32,939 nt of DNA from Nitrososphaeraceae archaeon (lineage in GTDB: Archaea; Thermoproteota; Nitrososphaeria; Nitrososphaerales; Nitrososphaeraceae): the NCBI GenBank assembly GCA_016782225.1, contig JADDOW010000065.1:34287-67225 (forward strand), read 5' to 3'. The translations under genes and the position numbers were made by a program. Below are positions 32,279 to 32,939 of this stretch, in pieces (positions within the stretch are counted from its first letter, which is position 1; each line of letters starts with the position of its first letter). Below the pieces are notes generated by a model. That model had not been told where the DNA came from. It did no database searches and was given only the letters and a program-made list of their open reading frames with translations.

Positions 32279-32425
32279 TATTCTTTAGAGGTTAAAATAT
32301 GATTTATTATTTTCTATCATGGCCAAAAGTTATGCAAAGTCTATTCTATTTGGATATGGTAAGGTTTATTGTCTTTGTTTTATATGTTAACACTTAAAAA
32401 TAGGACAAATAGTAAAGAGTTTATT

Positions 32426-32584
32426 ATGGCTGCCCGAAAAAATACCTCAAGAAAAATTCGATTATTAAAAAAAGTTAGACAGAATAGACCGGTGCCAGCC
32501 TGGGTTATTATTAGAACACACAGACATGTAAGAACAAATCCAAAAAGAAGGTCTTGGCGCCGCTCAGATGTGAACGTTGGTTAA
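32426..32584 (+). CDS. rpl39e: Ribosomal protein L39e
   Basis: 52 residues from the ATG at 32426: [20 protein letters not shown], then [20 protein letters not shown] and a RRSWRRSDV end. This is the full length and pattern of eL39, which lines the nascent-peptide exit tunnel of the large subunit; PAWVI and [10 protein letters not shown] are hallmarks. An upstream start at 32369 would add 19 non-conserved residues. It lies 24 bp before rpl31e, the standard archaeal pair. TTTATATGTT at about 32378-32387 is a candidate TATA. Confidence 0.96.
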   Translation: MAARKNTSRKIRLLKKVRQNRPVPAWVIIRTHRHVRTNPKRRSWRRSDVNVG

Positions 32585-32608
32585 TGATAAAAATGGGGAT
32601 AAAATAAA

Positions 32609-32939
32609 ATGTCAAATGTGGAAGATACAATCGCTAGAATATACACAATAAACTTTAGTAAAGCATGGTTAACTCCTAAACATAAAAGAACAGATAGAGT
32701 AGTTAATATGATAAAAGAATTTGCGATTAAACATATGAAAAGCTCGCAAATAAAAATTGATCAAGAATTAAATAGATATATCTGGGAAAGAGGAAAGACT
32801 AATCCTCCTAGAAAGGTTCGCGTTAGAATTGTAAAAGATGAGGATGATCATGTTATTGTGTCTCTATATGAGGATACTATAAAGGAGACCGAAAACAACA
32901 AACTAAAAGACGAGTCTCCAATAGTCACTACTGCCGCTA
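32609..32939 (+). CDS. rpl31e: Ribosomal protein L31e (runs off the window)
   Basis: ATG at 32609; 110 codons are visible and no stop is reached. It matches eL31: RIYTINFSKAWLTPKHKRTD, RVVNMIKEFAIKHMKSSQIK, and LNRYIWERGKTNPPRKVRVRI. The core domain is complete; the acidic C-terminal tail (YEDTIKETENNKLKDES) continues past the edge. It binds near the exit tunnel. In archaea aIF6 commonly follows, but that lies outside this window. Confidence 0.95.
   Translation, partial: MSNVEDTIARIYTINFSKAWLTPKHKRTDRVVNMIKEFAIKHMKSSQIKIDQELNRYIWERGKTNPPRKVRVRIVKDEDDHVIVSLYEDTIKETENNKLKDESPIVTTAA

Noticed and set aside
32321-32392. 23-codon plus-strand frame MAKSYAKSILFGYG...
   Set aside because: Very short, ends in a Cys-rich tail by chance, and overlaps the probable rpl39e promoter.

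Overview
The window is archaeal and most likely comes from an ammonia-oxidising thaumarchaeon (class Nitrososphaeria, probably Nitrososphaeraceae, possibly a Nitrosocosmicus relative). Grounds: archaeal information-processing genes (TBP, TFB, aIF1, Nop5/fibrillarin, Trm1, L39e, L31e, Sec61-beta), a 3-hydroxyacyl-CoA dehydrogenase of the kind used in the thaumarchaeal 3-hydroxypropionate/4-hydroxybutyrate cycle, AT-rich DNA, many TTG/GTG starts lying 22-30 bp behind TATA boxes (leaderless transcripts), and a decayed member of a coiled-coil family that I recall as expanded in Nitrososphaeraceae. The lineage is inferred from recall, not from a search.

Layout. 1-2.9 kb: end of an acidic repeat protein, a PH-like small protein, an alkyladenine DNA glycosylase (its true N-terminus lies upstream of the first TTG), a divergent adenosylhomocysteinase, and tRNA-Val(CAC). 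2.9-10.8 kb: DUF2070 membrane protein with SecG/Sec61-beta, a TIGR00725-like Rossmann protein, hydroxyacyl-CoA dehydrogenase, an XPB-like helicase, aIF1, a CPBP protease and TFB. 10.8-14.3 kb: a sparse accessory stretch with two paralogous microORFs, a frameshifted C2H2 zinc-finger gene and a 34-residue basic protein. 14.3-19.3 kb: a peptide-type ABC importer (binding protein plus two permeases, no ATPases). 19.4-28.2 kb: JAMM protease, secreted protein, RNase HII, Trm1, the C/D-box pair FlpA/Nop5, a LarA-like protein, PyrE and TBP. 28.3-31.3 kb: a gene desert, about half of it one heavily decayed coiled-coil gene. 31.3-32.9 kb: two cysteine-rich microproteins around a DUF192 protein, then the ribosomal pair L39e-L31e.

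Genes that work together: TBP and TFB form the core promoter-recognition set; Nop5 and FlpA methylate RNA 2'-O positions with guide RNAs; SAHH removes the S-adenosylhomocysteine made by FlpA, Trm1 and other methylases; aIF1, L39e and L31e serve translation. No CRISPR array, intact transposon, integrase or restriction system was seen. The least explained material is in the two accessory stretches: the microORF pair, a shared GAGTnACTC motif found once in each stretch, and several microproteins that ordinary gene callers may miss.
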